Assembly: GCA_026214975.1 (NCBI GenBank)
Contig: CM047809.1
Location: 27,293,375-27,357,374 of the forward strand
Source of the DNA: Gentiana macrophylla
Lineage: Eukaryota; Streptophyta; Magnoliopsida; Gentianales; Gentianaceae
DNA length: 64,000 bases
Direction of reading: 5' to 3'
The notes under the pieces were generated by a model. It was not told the DNA's origin, did no database searches, and saw nothing but the letters and a program-made list of their open reading frames with translations. Made by a program: the position numbers and the translations under genes. Shown here one piece after another: positions 34,019 to 45,646 of this stretch; position 1 is the stretch's first letter, and every line of letters starts with the position of its first letter.

Positions 34019-37000
34019 GCTCGTAGATTCGCAAGCGGGATTGATCTTTGTCATGCTGTCAGCGCGCCACTTGATGATCGGGCCATTGACATCAACAATC
34101 TCAAATCGACTAATCGAACTAGAGATTTGACGGAATCAAGATTTGATCGAACTCAACACCTTTGTAAAATCGAGCATCGCTTCGCTTTAACAAGTCAAAC
34201 AAAGTCAATAAGAGATCGGATAAAACCGACAATAGTTACATCGCATTTAATTACCGCCGCTTATGTCATAATTTGTAGCGTATGCCTCCGAATCGTCAGA
34301 TAGTACACATCGGTTATACAAACCATGGTGGAATTTGAAAAGATTGTACACAATCTTTCTCGCAAGATCGTGGAGCAAATCACCAACCGCCCCACTCTTA
34401 GATATACAACCATTTTTCATACTTCTCCTTACAAAAGAAAAATCAAACTTTTTCCTCTCTAAAATTAGCCGTAAATTTTCTCTTAAACTATTTCAAAATG
34501 GCAGCTTCCATACAAACTCAAAACTAAAGGTTAATTATCGACCGATACGCTCACACTCGTGAGAATTTGAAGAGATGTGTGGTAATATCCTTCTCTCCAC
34601 CATATATCGTAAAAGATTGGAATATTACAAGGTTTGAAGAACTCGGCTGAAGCGGAATTGCAAAGCAAGATATGGACTTGGAAAGTCAATCGCAATTTTG
34701 GGAAAACATGAAGATGTCAAGAACTCTTTGTTAACAAGTGGTTCATGGACAAAAGATTTTTGTCAATGAAGACATCATCGATGCCTTTTGGTTTCAAAGA
34801 TCCTCTAGTGAAATCAATTGAGCTCTCATGTTTGCCACTGAAGCGTGAAGCCTTTCTTAGGCAAATTTCAGCTTTAAAAGGAACCAGCAGCAGTCGAAAC
34901 ACACATCAAGGACCTCAAAACTGAATTTGGTCTCCTCAGATGTGGATCAGCAGACACGTCATCGGACAACACAAAGGGCTAAGCAAATTAACTGAAGATG
35001 GTATTCACCTGATGAACATCATTTATGATGGATTTGAGTTCAATTGGGCAGGGTATATCTTCAACCAGATCAAGCAGCAACACTTAGCAGAATTAGCAAG
35101 TGTCAACAGAGCCATAGCCAAGCGAAGACAAACCGAGGGGCGATTTCGATTGAAGAAATCACTTATCTTAGTGATTCAAAGATATTTGGAAAGACTCAAG
35201 TGGTGGGAAGAAGAAAACACAAATCGCCATCGTGATCTACAATCACTAGACAAGTTACAAAGTTAGCTTGCAAGTTCAACAAAGAAGACTTCCCAACCTC
35301 AAGCCAATAACAAACTATGTCTCAAACAGACGCTTCAATGTAAAGGTATTAAAAGGAAAGTCGAGATACAGGAGAAAATTCAGCTGGCAAATGTTTGTTC
35401 CTGTGTACTTCACGCCATTTAGCAACTAATGAGGGGAACAACAATCGACATTTGATGACAACAAGCTAAAGGCCTTGTTCTCGGAATTGTTTCTCAACTC
35501 CAACAGAAAAATATCTGAGAAACAAGTTTCCATTATACATGTTGAGCAAGAGGAACAGGTAACTCAGCAACCAAAGGAGTTCATCTTCGATGCTGGAAGG
35601 ATCGTCAAATTGATGAAGATGAATTTCAAAATTGAAGATTCTCGTGAAGCTACTCTACCTGCTGAAGAAAATCTATTGTTGGAGAAACTGGAAATACCAA
35701 ATCTCTATGCCTTATTTCCAATGGAAGAGTTTCTCAACAATCGCTACAATAGATTCAAAGAGCTAGCTAAGAGAATCAATCAACCACATCATCTATACCA
35801 AGGAAGTTTTGAAGAAGAAAGATGATGATAAGGATGATGATTCAAGGAAGAAAGCTCAGAAAAGTACAGTTTTGCAATCAAACACTCAGCTTGAACAACC
35901 AAAGCAAACTGATACTCAGTATAAGAATTGTCGCTTGGAAATCGCATAACCGACAATAAAGAAGAAGAAGCTGTGAGTCGATGATAATCAAGAATCGATG
36001 ATAATTGAAGATGCCAATCAATCTAAAATCCAAGAAATAGAAGATGTAGAGACTTCCGAGAAACTTACAAATGTAAGAATTGAGCAAAGTACAAGAAGGC
36101 TTAAAGATTATACTCAACCAAAAGGATGATTTAAGTGGTCTTCTTTCACACGCTTTCAGCTACTTGGATTAAGGTGAAGAAAACTCGATGTGTCAACTCA
36201 CTCTAAGTTGGATATAATGAAGAAATCCACTTCAAATTCGGGCCAAAGATTCTCGCCTCAAGGAAAACTCGGTTACAACTATGGAAGGCAGAGAAACTCA
36301 TGCTCAAGCCAAATGGCACCTAAATCAACGTATTCATGTCCCGAAACTCGGCTGAAAGAAGTTCTCACCTCCCGTAAAGATTTGTCAACAAATCAACAAG
36401 CAACACATCAACTAATCAATGAGTTGTATGATGCCAAAAGGGGAAGTAGAAGAAGAAAAGTCAAGTTATGTGAAGAAAAATCAAGCTTGAAGTCGAATTA
36501 ATGTAACTAAAGAAAGCAAAATCAAGCAGAGATCCTTATGTCGTGATATAGTAAGTCATCGATGAACAGCTCATTGCCAAGCACAACACTGATGAAAGAA
36601 GAGCTACTCGACAATAGATCTATGGATGAAATTTGTGCAAGATTACAAACCATGTCAAAGCTAACTACAAGCACAAGAATTATGAAGAATCTCTTGCCTA
36701 TTTCTTACCTCGATGCTCTACATAGTCGTAAGATAGCACAAAGACAAGAAGATCAAGAGAATTGAAGAAAACTTCAAATCAAAGATAAGAGAGAACAGAT
36801 GAAAGTCGATGTTGCAGAATTTGAACATTACTACAAGTGGTGAAAGACATCTTCCTAAGTTACTTCTTTTTGGAGGAAGTGGAACTTACAAGTCAAGTGG
36901 ACTATCTCGTAACCTTCAACAAGGAATATACAAAGATTGAAGATGGATATCGTCTTCACGATAAGGAACATAAATTTATCAAAGTTACACAAAGAAATGC

Positions 37001-37142
37001 TTAGATTTTATTTTAGTTTTTATCAACTGTGTAACTATTCCGTTTTTGCATAAATCTTAATGAAATCCAGTTTCCAGTTTTACTTTGTTTTACATTGTTA
37101 TTATCTTTAAGCTTTTCTTTTAAGGAGGGTTTTGGCATCATC
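34019..37142 (+). pseudogene. Element B post-pol region with degraded extra ORF(s)
   Basis: Three kilobases lie between RNase H and the PPT. Same-strand ORFs occur at 34335-34562, 34940-35266 (LMNIIYDGFEFNWAGYIFNQ, hydrophilic C-terminus), 35475-35825 (acidic, KLEIPNLYALFPMEEFLNNR) and 36190-36501. The 34940 ORF has the feel of the plant transposon-associated domain often found in such downstream ORFs. SIRE-type Copia elements carry an extra, sometimes env-like, ORF here. No signal peptide or clear transmembrane segment is visible, so an envelope role is not supported. Some ORFs could be pieces of one longer frame. Confidence 0.6.
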
Positions 37143-37152
37143 AAAAAGGGGG
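37143..37152 (+). other. Polypurine tract of element B
   Basis: AAAAAGGGGG followed by AAATTTT, seven bases before the 3' LTR start. This is the expected second-strand primer site. Confidence 0.75.
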
Positions 37153-37159
37153 AAATTTT

Positions 37160-38933
37160 TGTGAATAAAATTTAGTTTTGATGATGATTCATCTTATTCA
37201 AGAACATGGTTGTTTACACCCCATTCATGAAGTGCTGAAACTAACTATTATAGTGGAAAGCTAAAAGATGTCTAGAACTGAATGTATAGGTTTTACTAGA
37301 GTCTGATAATTGTATATGTTACATCGCATGCTAATCGTAATAGATAGAAGTGTCGAGAATCGAAACTCGAAATTATCTAGAAAATCGGAACTTAACTTAA
37401 GACCGGTTATACACCTAGAATCAAGTTCACTCGTAATCAAGAAGGTAAGTTCGCCGAGGACACATGCATCTGGTTGGCTTATCTAGAATCAAGGCCGAGG
37501 AACAAACTCAAGATTTGAAGAATTAAGGGACATGACTCGCTAATGAAGATTGAAGAAATCGAGGGTTCAAACTCGCTTATGAAGATTTTAAGCCGAGATC
37601 AGAAAGTTAGAATTCAAGTAAGACTGTGATGGCCTCGAATCGAATTTATGGATCTTGTAAGACCTAAGTATCATAAGGACAATGATATCTTAGATGATCA
37701 TTATAAGGAATGGTGTAATCTGATTCACCACATAAAATCGATAAATAGAGTAATCGAAATTTTGAAGAAGAGTAAAACTCGCTTAATGCTCTAAGTCGCT
37801 TAGTAAATCAAAAATCGACATACTCAAGATAAAATCGATAAGGAAACTCGCTTTACATACCAAACATCCAAAGAAACCGATAGTACATTCGAATGTTGTA
37901 AAGAAAGCAACTCTATTGGATGAAATACTGACAAGTCAGAACGGTCACTAAATATAGCCGTTACAAGATAGACGTTGATACAATTCGAATTCAAGAAAGA
38001 TGAACGTTGGACCTAACACTATAAATAGAGGACTTGGCATCAAGGATCAAACACCGAATTAACAAGATTACTAACATTTTTGTGCACAAGTCTAGTTCAT
38101 TCGAATTGCTATCATATCTGTGCTCAACAAGATCATATCTAGAATTCTTCAAGTGTTCAAGCTACATCGATCATATCCAGATTTCTACACTTTGAAGAAC
38201 CACAATCAAGAATCAATTTATTGATTCTCAACCCAACTTTGATTCTTAATCAAAGGCTTAGACTGTGAAGCAATCCGTCAAGGAGTTGCCAAGGACAGCT
38301 TGTAGACATTTGCAAATGGGTAGACTGTGTTTGTGGTGGTAGCGGTGAAGAGGCAATACAACCTCTAAGGACCAAAGTGGTTCAAGCAGCTTGAAGAGCA
38401 GCCATCCAACCCCGTTCTTTAGATTGTTTAGATAGTGACGCTAGTGGATTAGTCAAGGACTATCATATAAGACTTTTTGTAACAAAGATACCTCAAGGAG
38501 TACTAGTGGAATTTTCCTCATATATCACAAGAGAGAAGAGTGGACTCGACAAGATTACACCACCCGAACCACTATAATTCTCGCTTTACTTACTTTATGC
38601 ATTTACTTATCTTTACCGCATTTATATTTGTTTATACAGCATACTGAAACTGATTGTTATAAGCATATATAGTTCACAAACTGACTTTCACCAGAATTCA
38701 GTTTTGCCTACACAACTTTTTCTTATAGAATCAACAAGATCCAGAAAAAGGCTAAGATCAATATCCGATGCCGGTTGACTCGCTTTTGTATAAGTCGTTT
38801 GACTTAGACTCGGCTTTGTTAGCTCAACTCCACATAAGTTAACACCGAACATTAATTGTTAATTAATCTAGTTTTTGGTGACAAGTTTATTCACCCCCTC
38901 CAAACTTGTGTTAGCCTTTCTAAGGGACCAACA
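37160..38933 (+). repeat. 3' LTR of element B (1774 bp)
   Basis: Starts TGTGAATAAAATTTAG and ends GACCAACA. It is about 75 bp longer than the 5' LTR, mainly through an extra segment near 37845-37915 (CATACCAAACATCC to AAAGAAAGCAAC). TATAAATA lies at 38020-38027. Confidence 0.9.
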
Positions 38934-39600
38934 CTTTAGATGAATTTCACCCAAAACCCTCCTCCTCTGATGAATTAAACCCATGTAACTTCCTTGTTTT
39001 GTTGGCAACTCACAAATCCTCGATGTCTCTCGCATACAAGTCTTCTTACACATACATGCATCGTTAGTCTTATCGAGAAAACTATTCGTCATGAAACTAC
39101 ACTTTTCGCCAATTGTTAAAGGTCACAAATTAGATGGACATTATCGCTAGAATTGATATTTAACTTGGCAAGAAGTTCAATCACAATTGATTACTCATGC
39201 AAGACTTCTTCCAAGGTTCAATGTAACACTTATTGGTACCAAATGTTGCTCAAACATCTGTAAATTATGCTTAGACAAATTTCCTGCATGTATCCTCCAA
39301 GAACAACAATACTCATAATTTCTTCAGTGGTAGAAAAAAGAAGGACGTGGAGGGAACTGCAGAGGTGGACATTCTAGAGGTAGAGGTGGAAGAGGAAACT
39401 TTGGAAACAGATCGATGTGTCAAACTGGGTCACACTACAATAGTTTATGGCACAAATATGAACAAGACTCTATTTGAGGGACTCAGAGCTCAACAAGATA
39501 GAATCAACATTTTGTGCCGACCTCAACTGCTGGTGATCCCTTTGGTATATGGATAGTGGAGCCACCGATCATATCGCTTTGATGTCCGTAATCTTTAGTT
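38934..39600 (+). pseudogene. Element A gag, with RG-rich tail and knuckle remnant
   Basis: Continues the gag interrupted by element B. With frame shifts, 39350-39470 reads RGGHSRGRGGRGNFGNRSMC, then Q-GSHYN-LWHKYEQD, an RGG-rich tail followed by a C-x2-C-x4-H-x4-C knuckle that has lost cysteines. Codons upstream show only weak gag similarity. Confidence 0.7.
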
Positions 39601-40883
39601 GATCTTTAGATACACCGATATAAATACGCTTTATTGTTGTCAATAGAAATAGACTTCTTATCAAACACATAGGATGAACCACTCTTAAAATCCAACAGAC
39701 ACTCGTTACACTTACAATCCATGTAGCATGTTCTCAAAAACAAAAATATCCTTAGTGTGTCAATTTTTACTAGTTATAATTATTCGATCATTGTGTTTAA
39801 TGTGTTTATATTTTTGTGAAGGACATGAGAACAGAGTTGAGGACGTATGCTGAACTAGATTAAATCGGTATCTTAACGTCCGGGTGATTTCACATTCGTT
39901 CTGGCATAGTTGATCTAATCTCATAGACTACCCTTCTAACATGTGTACTCATGGAAGGCCTCTATCAGATTCTTATTCAACCGAATCAATCAATTCTTAG
40001 TCAAACCAAGCCTCATTTCTATCCAAGTCTTATAGTAGTCAAAATAAGGATGAAAGATCCTATAGCAGTCAAATCAGTAGTGTAGGTCATGAGTATATCA
40101 ATTTGAATATGGATCCTAATGTATGGCACAAGAGGTTGGGACACCCCTCCAAACATGTGCCTAGTCAACTTCTGAGTCTTTGTAAGGTTTTCCTGAATAA
40201 AATTTGAATTTCTATAAATCATGTCAACTTGGTAAATGTCATTCCTTACCTTATGCTAAATCCGACTCTCATGCTTAAAAATTCTTAGATTTAATCCATT
40301 CAAACTTATGAGGACCTACCTCATAAATACAAACGGCGGTATCAATACTACATTCACTTTGTAGATGATTGTACCCGGTACACCTGGATTTATCCAATAA
40401 AGGCCAAATCCGAGGCCTTTCAAACTCTTTATCCAGTTCAAAAAACTTGTTCAAAACCAAATTTCTGTTAAGATAAAAAGTTTACAATCTGGTTGAGGAG
40501 GTGAATATACATCATTCACTAACTACCTTATAGAAATGAGGAGAAATGAGGTGAATATGCTCTTGTCCATAATGGGAGAAATGAATGCAAACACCAACAC
40601 ATTATAGAGACATGTTTGACTCCCCTAGCTCAGGCTCAGATGCCATAACATTTTTGGTGGTTTAGTTTTCAGGCAACCCATACCTTATTAACTCTTTCCC
40701 TACCAAAGTTCTCATTGAAAAAGATCCACATGAATATTTGTTTAACAAAAAAAATCTGATTTTCAGTTCTTTGAAACCTTTGGGTTTCTCTGTTATCCTA
40801 ATATCCAACCCTTTTCAGGACTAAAACTTATATTTCATACCAAGAAATGTGTTTGTCCATGTCTCAGTCCTCAACAAAAAGGC
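39601..40883 (+). pseudogene. Element A protease and integrase, 5' part
   Basis: IWIVEPP-like protease start near 39545, ILSVSIFTSYN near 39750, WHKRLGHPSKHVPSQLLSL (40118-40175), YYIHFVDDCTRYTWIYPIKA (40345-40405), then KNKCV-C-S. The plus reading is continuous only across shifts. The integrase is cut at 40883 by solo LTR C, and its continuation (KGFMYLDTSSKIYP) starts at 42695. Confidence 0.75.
40879..40883 (+). other. Target site duplication AAGGC (left)
   Basis: Identical to 42695-42699 on the other side of the solo LTR. Confidence 0.9.
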
Positions 40884-42694
40884 TGTTAGGAAAACACTAG
40901 TTTAACGCAGCGGAATTTAAAATTTGATTTCCTTTTTCTAGATCGTTCTTCGTTTAATTCAATAAACACGTTAAGTAGTTTGACGGTTATACCTTGATGG
41001 TCTATAAGATCGCCGCTTTGACCGCCAACGGAGAGTAGTATAAGGCGCAAGCCGCCCACGTGTCCGCCTCTATCGCTAATCCACACGAACTCCTCGCCGG
41101 AATCCTCTTGGATTGTCGTTGGAAATTCGGTTGCTAGACCGGCCTTTTTCCTCTCCCACAAACTCACTATAGGATGTTCTCTATTTTACACAAGAACTAT
41201 GAGCTCTTGTAATTGTGATGTACAAAAGAGCTTGAGACCCACCTCTTATTTATAGTGAGAGGGGGTTTCTATGTACAGTGGAGAGAAGAAAACATTTTCC
41301 CAATAAAATAAGGAAAATCAATTAGATTAATTTATCTCTTTTATTATAATTAATATTGCCAATATCTTATATTGAATATAATTATCTTATTACCATAAAT
41401 CTATTTTTCCAAAATCAATTAATATCTTTTATTAATATTATGGTAATCTTATTAATTAAAGTGCACAATCCAAGTGTATCTTTATACCTTAGATGTGGCG
41501 CCCCAAATGCCAATTAATTGGCTTCCGGAATACTCTTTAATCAATATAATTTGCATATAATTAATATCTTGTATTTTATTTATTCATAATAAAATAATAC
41601 CACCATATTAATTTACCACTATAACATTTATAGTCTAGAGAATAAATTTTCCTTATTTGGTTATCAACTATAATCGCATTTTAATTCGACTAAATCCATA
41701 TGTGTGTGACCCGATAGCTTCCGAATATGTTGGCCGTAGACACAAAGTACAATTTACTAAAATTCCTTTATGCCTAACGATCACGGGATAGCGCTCTATC
41801 AACACACCGTGGCCCCAATCATCGTAAGAGTCAAATGCAATGACTACTACCTTTCATGTGAAACATTTACCGTGTAACTTACAATCCTATCATTTGTAAT
41901 AATATCCATACGATCGTATCTCGAGTGTCAATACATTAACGATCGTATCTTATAATCTGTTATCATGCTCTCTCAGAATAACACATTTACTCCCACTTTG
42001 CAAAGATTCTCGAGAGCTAGACATTCCTTATAAGAAGGCCATTTCGGATATTCGATCCCAATCATAGGATACGCGATTCCCGGACGACACCAATCATGTA
42101 TACTCCGTGATGCTTCAATATCATACCCAATCACTACCGCATGATCGCCTCGTGGCTGGGAAATCTCAATAGTGTCAAAGCATGACAATCCACACCGTGA
42201 TGCCATGAAGACTCGGCCCAAAGGATAATTACACAACTACCACACAAATTGTGACACTTAATGTAAGTGGGTCATCTAACGCACACATTCTCTAATACAC
42301 GCCCACGTATAGTCCAAGTGTCTCTACACTACGATAGATTTAGATCTATCCCTACCTTCTATAAGATAGAAGACATCTAATACGTGCTAGTCTGGTTATA
42401 CTGTCAATGTCCCATTTGACAGTACATAAGACTAGAGACATTTAAGTACCAAACCTGTTAGAGTGATTAGAGATCTCATCAACCATAATCACTAGCATGG
42501 TTTCTCTATCACAGTTTGATACTAGGGACGTTACTATATATGTACAACAAATAACATGAAGATAAACAATATATAATAACATAAGTGCTTTTATTAATCA
42601 TAATAAAGTTATTACATGAACTAAATAGATTGTAAATGACCCGACCCGGTCGGATCCGGTCCAACCCGATTGGGTTTAGGACACCTTTCCAACA
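40884..42694 (-). repeat. Solo LTR of family C (1811 bp) with perfect TSD
   Basis: On the minus strand it starts TGTTGGAAAGGTGTCC (42694) and ends GTGTTTTCCTAACA (40884). It is flanked by AAGGC at 40879-40883 and 42695-42699, a perfect 5-bp target site duplication. Excising the LTR and one TSD restores the integrase reading frame of element A. The second copy of the family, at 12395-14322, is inverted relative to this one. No internal domain is present. It arose by LTR-LTR recombination of a full element. Confidence 0.93.
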
Positions 42695-44745
42695 AAGGCT
42701 TCATGTATCTAGACACTTCTAGCAAAATATATCCGGGGAGTTGGTTTTGATGAAACGACTTTCCCTTCCCAAGATGGCTTCACTCAAGACCCTCACAGAT
42801 CCAAATCTCTAAACTAGAACAACACAACACCACTACCATTATACCCCTTTTACAATATGTTGACCAAGATCTCTCGTGATACAAGTCCATATCCTATCAA
42901 TGAATCTTTAAACATATATCGAGTTCCAGTTCTAATTCCTCTTACTCCAATCGATTAAATTTCATCCTCTCGATTCTACTCACTCCTCGACTCACATTCT
43001 ATCCGACTTATCTCACTCATCATCATATGACCTTCAACAATGTCCAAACAAGACTTCGAACCTTTCCATGTCTCATCCATATTAACTCAGAGTCTCCATC
43101 CATTCAATCCTCACATGCACCCTCTCCCAACACATCTATAGTTCCACCTCAACCTCTCATTGGCCATCCTATGAAAACAAAATCAATAAGTGGTATCTTG
43201 GAACCCAAGAATTATCTCATTATTTTCAATCATGTCTCTCTCATTACTACCATTTTGATCCAACCGATTGTATCTCAAGCATTGAAGAGTCATGAATGGA
43301 AAGCAACCATGGTAGAATAATATAAGACCTTGTCTAAAAACAATAGGAGTTGGTACTTCTCACTCATACTCAAAGACCCGTGGGAAACATATGGATGTTT
43401 AAACTCAAGTTAAACCATGATGGTTCATCCTTAAGCATAAAGCAAGACTCAAGCTGCCAAGGGATTTCATTAGTCTTTTGACAGCTTGCTCGTCATTAAG
43501 GTATTCATCAAGTTCACATCAATAATGCCTTCATCAATGGCCTTTTAAAGAGGATGATTACATGACTCAACCAAAAGGTTTACTACTCACCTCAATATCC
43601 AAGTTATGTTTGCAGACTAAATAGGCTCTTTATAGACTTAAAAGGAACCTGTGCCTATTTTGATGAATTGAAGACTCAAATATGTGACTGGGATTCACTC
43701 AGCCAGTATGTGATTCATCTATATTTATTTCTAAAAGACTGATCATGTTTTATCTGTTTTAGTGTATGTGGATGATATCTTTGTCGACATAGAGCTCTCA
43801 AAAGATGGTGGAAAGATTCATTACAACTCTTAACTCCAAGTTCTCTCGAAATATGTTAGTCGTGTGTCACACTCTGAAATATGTTAGTCAGGTGTCACAT
43901 TTCTTATGCATGAAAGCTGAACTAGAATATGATTGGACTATACTCAGATCAAGGTTCTTATGATGCTCAGCTCCTACACAGATTAGACATGGATCATCTG
44001 AAACCATGCTCCACCTCTGTGGTTGTTGGAACCACCATCATCCCACCCAATTAGTTGCTAAAACTTTGCAGAAGTTCAATTTGGAGACCTTAGATACCCC
44101 ATATTCATCAGTCTAGACATCACATATATTGTTAATTACCTTAGTCAATTTATGCAAAATCCATCTATGGACCATTGTCAGGATGTCAAAAGGATCCTCA
44201 AATACATTAAAATCACAATCTTTCATGTCATCCATTTCAAATCTGGTGCATTTCAACATCTACAATGTTTTTCAGAGGCAAATTGGGCAGTTGACCTATA
44301 TGACATGGGAATTTGTGGCTTGTTATTGCTTGTAACTATGTGATTCCCTTATTTTGAGGAGTTCAAAAAAATAGCATGTTGTCTCTAGGTCAAGCACATT
44401 GTCTTAATATAGAGCATTGGCCAGCCTTGGAACGGAGGTTCAATGGACAAGGGAAATCCTGACTGAGTTGGGAATTCAGATGACTAAACTTCCAACCATC
44501 TGGTGTGACAACACATGGGCTGCAACCCTAGCCTACAATCATGTCTATAATGCGAGGACCAAGCACATTGAAATTGACATCCACTACATCAAAAATCAAG
44601 TTCTTAATAAAGACCTTCAAGTCTGCTTTGTTCCCTCTACAAATCAGACTGCAGATGTGTTTACAAAACCATTAACTCGGAGTCAATTTCACTTGTTCAG
44701 ATACAAACTAAATGTTACTGTAGCAACATTATGTTTGAGGGGGGG
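42695..44745 (+). pseudogene. Element A integrase end, reverse transcriptase, RNase H
   Basis: KGFMYLDTSSKIYPGSWF completes the integrase region, followed by a Pro/Ser-rich linker and HPMKTKS (43165-43190), the usual HPMITRS entry to RT. The active site LVYVDDIFV is intact near 43757-43785. Q-VQFGDLRYPI and QFMQNPSMDH-QDVKRILKYI mark the RT-RNase H connection. The frame 44417-44764 then reads EVQWTREILTELGIQ, LPTIWCDNTWAATLAYN, RTKHIEIDIHYIK and ADVFTKPLTRSQFHLFRYKL, a nearly intact RNase H. The polyprotein stops near the PPT. Confidence 0.85.
44734..44745 (+). other. Polypurine tract of element A
   Basis: TTGAGGGGGGGC directly before TGTTCGG, the 3' LTR start. The PPT overlaps the last codons of the RNase H frame, as is common in Copia elements. 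Confidence 0.75.
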
Positions 44746-44981
44746 CTGTTCGGAAAATGATTGACAAGTGTCATATTGCTATTGTGCCATGTGTGAGCAA
44801 TGTTCTAAAACTCGCTAGGCGAAGTCGGTGTGCCCATGGGGCGCCCAGGCGATTTCGGTTTTTATTTTTATTTTTAATAATAATGCTTGTCCAATATAAA
44901 TTTACATAATAAAACATAAAAATCAAGTAAAAATGTGTCAAAACTCAAAAGAAAAGACTAGCCAAAAGATTTAAATCACAT

Positions 44982-44982
<1 letters not shown>

Positions 44983-45017
<35 letters not shown>
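44983..45017 (+). repeat. (ACTCTCA)5 minisatellite
   Basis: Five tandem 7-bp units inside the hAT-type element. Confidence 0.9.
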
Positions 45018-45018
<1 letters not shown>

Positions 45019-45086
45019 GTCCAATCTTCAATCTCATTCCCCAAGTCTTCTACTTGTCCAGCACCAACTCCAACATCACGCTCTTT

Positions 45087-45163
45087 TTTTTTTTTGGGTG
45101 AGAAATGAATTTTTTAGGTTATATATATATATATATTTTTGGGTGAGAAATGATTTTTTTAGG

Positions 45164-45247
<84 letters not shown>
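45087..45247 (+). repeat. Duplicated TTTTGGGTGAGAAATGA segment and (TA)n tract
   Basis: A 48-bp unit (TTTTTGGGTGAGAAATGA to AGGTTATATATA) occurs twice in tandem, and the second copy runs into about 40 TA repeats (45165-45247). It is probably length-polymorphic and possibly inaccurate in a long-read assembly. Confidence 0.9.
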
Positions 45248-45249
<2 letters not shown>

Positions 45250-45646
45250 CTAATGGAAGCGCTAGGTCACTTAGGTCCCCAGGGTCGCCCAGGAGCGCCT
45301 AGGATCGCCCAGAAGCGCCCAGAAATCGTCCAGCACTGTATCGTCCAGATGAGACCGCCTAGGGTATAGTTGAGACGCCCGGAGGTCGCCCAGCGCCTAG
45401 GCGGTGCCCAGGGCGATTTTTAGAACACTGTGTGTGAGTGTGTGATAGGTCCATGTGTGTAAAGGAAATTTTTTTTTGTTATGTACCAGATTTGTACTAG
45501 TCTGAGCTAGAGTATCTATTAAGCGTATTTAGTCAAATCTTGGATACTGAAACCTTTCATGAAATGAAATTCAAAGAAGCATGTCCTTCTTCCTCATGAG
45601 CTCTGGCTCTTCCTTTACATTTCTGCATATTTTGATTTGAATCCCA

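Larger units (their letters stand above)
26925..38933 (+). mobile_element. Complete Copia element B inserted in gag of element A
   Basis: 5' LTR 26925-28623, PBS 28626-28637, degraded gag, protease, integrase, RT and RNase H to about 34018, an extra 3-kb post-pol region, PPT 37143-37152, 3' LTR 37160-38933. Flanking 5-mers are ATTTA (26920-26924) and CTTTA (38934-38938), a four-of-five TSD. The 12-kb size, the coiled-coil extension after the knuckle and the long region after RNase H point to the SIRE/Maximus lineage, though this is inferred. The element is not functional as read. Confidence 0.85.
44798..45430. mobile_element. hAT-type non-autonomous element (633 bp)
   Basis: Terminal inverted repeats CAATGTTCTAAAACTCG and, reverse complemented from the right end, CAGTGTTCTAAAAATCG (15 of 17 matching). 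An exact 8-bp TSD TGTGTGAG occurs at 44790-44797 and 45431-45438. Sub-terminal regions are packed with CGCCTAGG/GCGCCCAG words, typical of hAT binding-site clusters. The interior holds (ACTCTCA)5 and a long TA tract. There is no transposase. It lies inside the 3' LTR of element A, so it is younger than that element. Confidence 0.9.
26440..45646 (+). mobile_element. Copia element A with three nested insertions
   Basis: A plus-strand Copia element with an RG-rich gag and a pol order of protease-integrase-RT-RNase H, resembling the Ale/Retrofit lineage. Its parts are the 5' LTR end 26440-26608, gag 26624-26924 continuing at 38934-39600, protease/integrase 39600-40883, RT/RNase H 42695-44745, and the 3' LTR 44746-45646. 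Three later insertions interrupt it: element B (26925-38933) in gag, solo LTR C (40884-42694) in integrase, and a hAT-type element (44798-45430) in the 3' LTR. Removing them gives about 4.8 kb, a normal Copia length. Many stops make it inactive. Confidence 0.8.
44746..45646 (+). repeat. 3' LTR of element A, split by a hAT-type insertion
   Basis: Starts TGTTCGGAAAATG, is interrupted at 44798-45430, and resumes TGTGTGAGTGTGTG. Its end, near ATCCCA (45646), matches the 5' LTR end. Without the insert and its TSD it is about 260 bp. Confidence 0.75.

Noticed and set aside
34335..36501. Retroviral envelope gene after pol of element B
   Set aside because: No signal peptide, transmembrane anchor or cleavage motif is visible in the remaining ORFs; described only as extra post-pol sequence.
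44983..45247. CRISPR-like or satellite array
   Set aside because: Simple 7-bp and 2-bp tandem repeats inside a plant transposon; no spacer structure.
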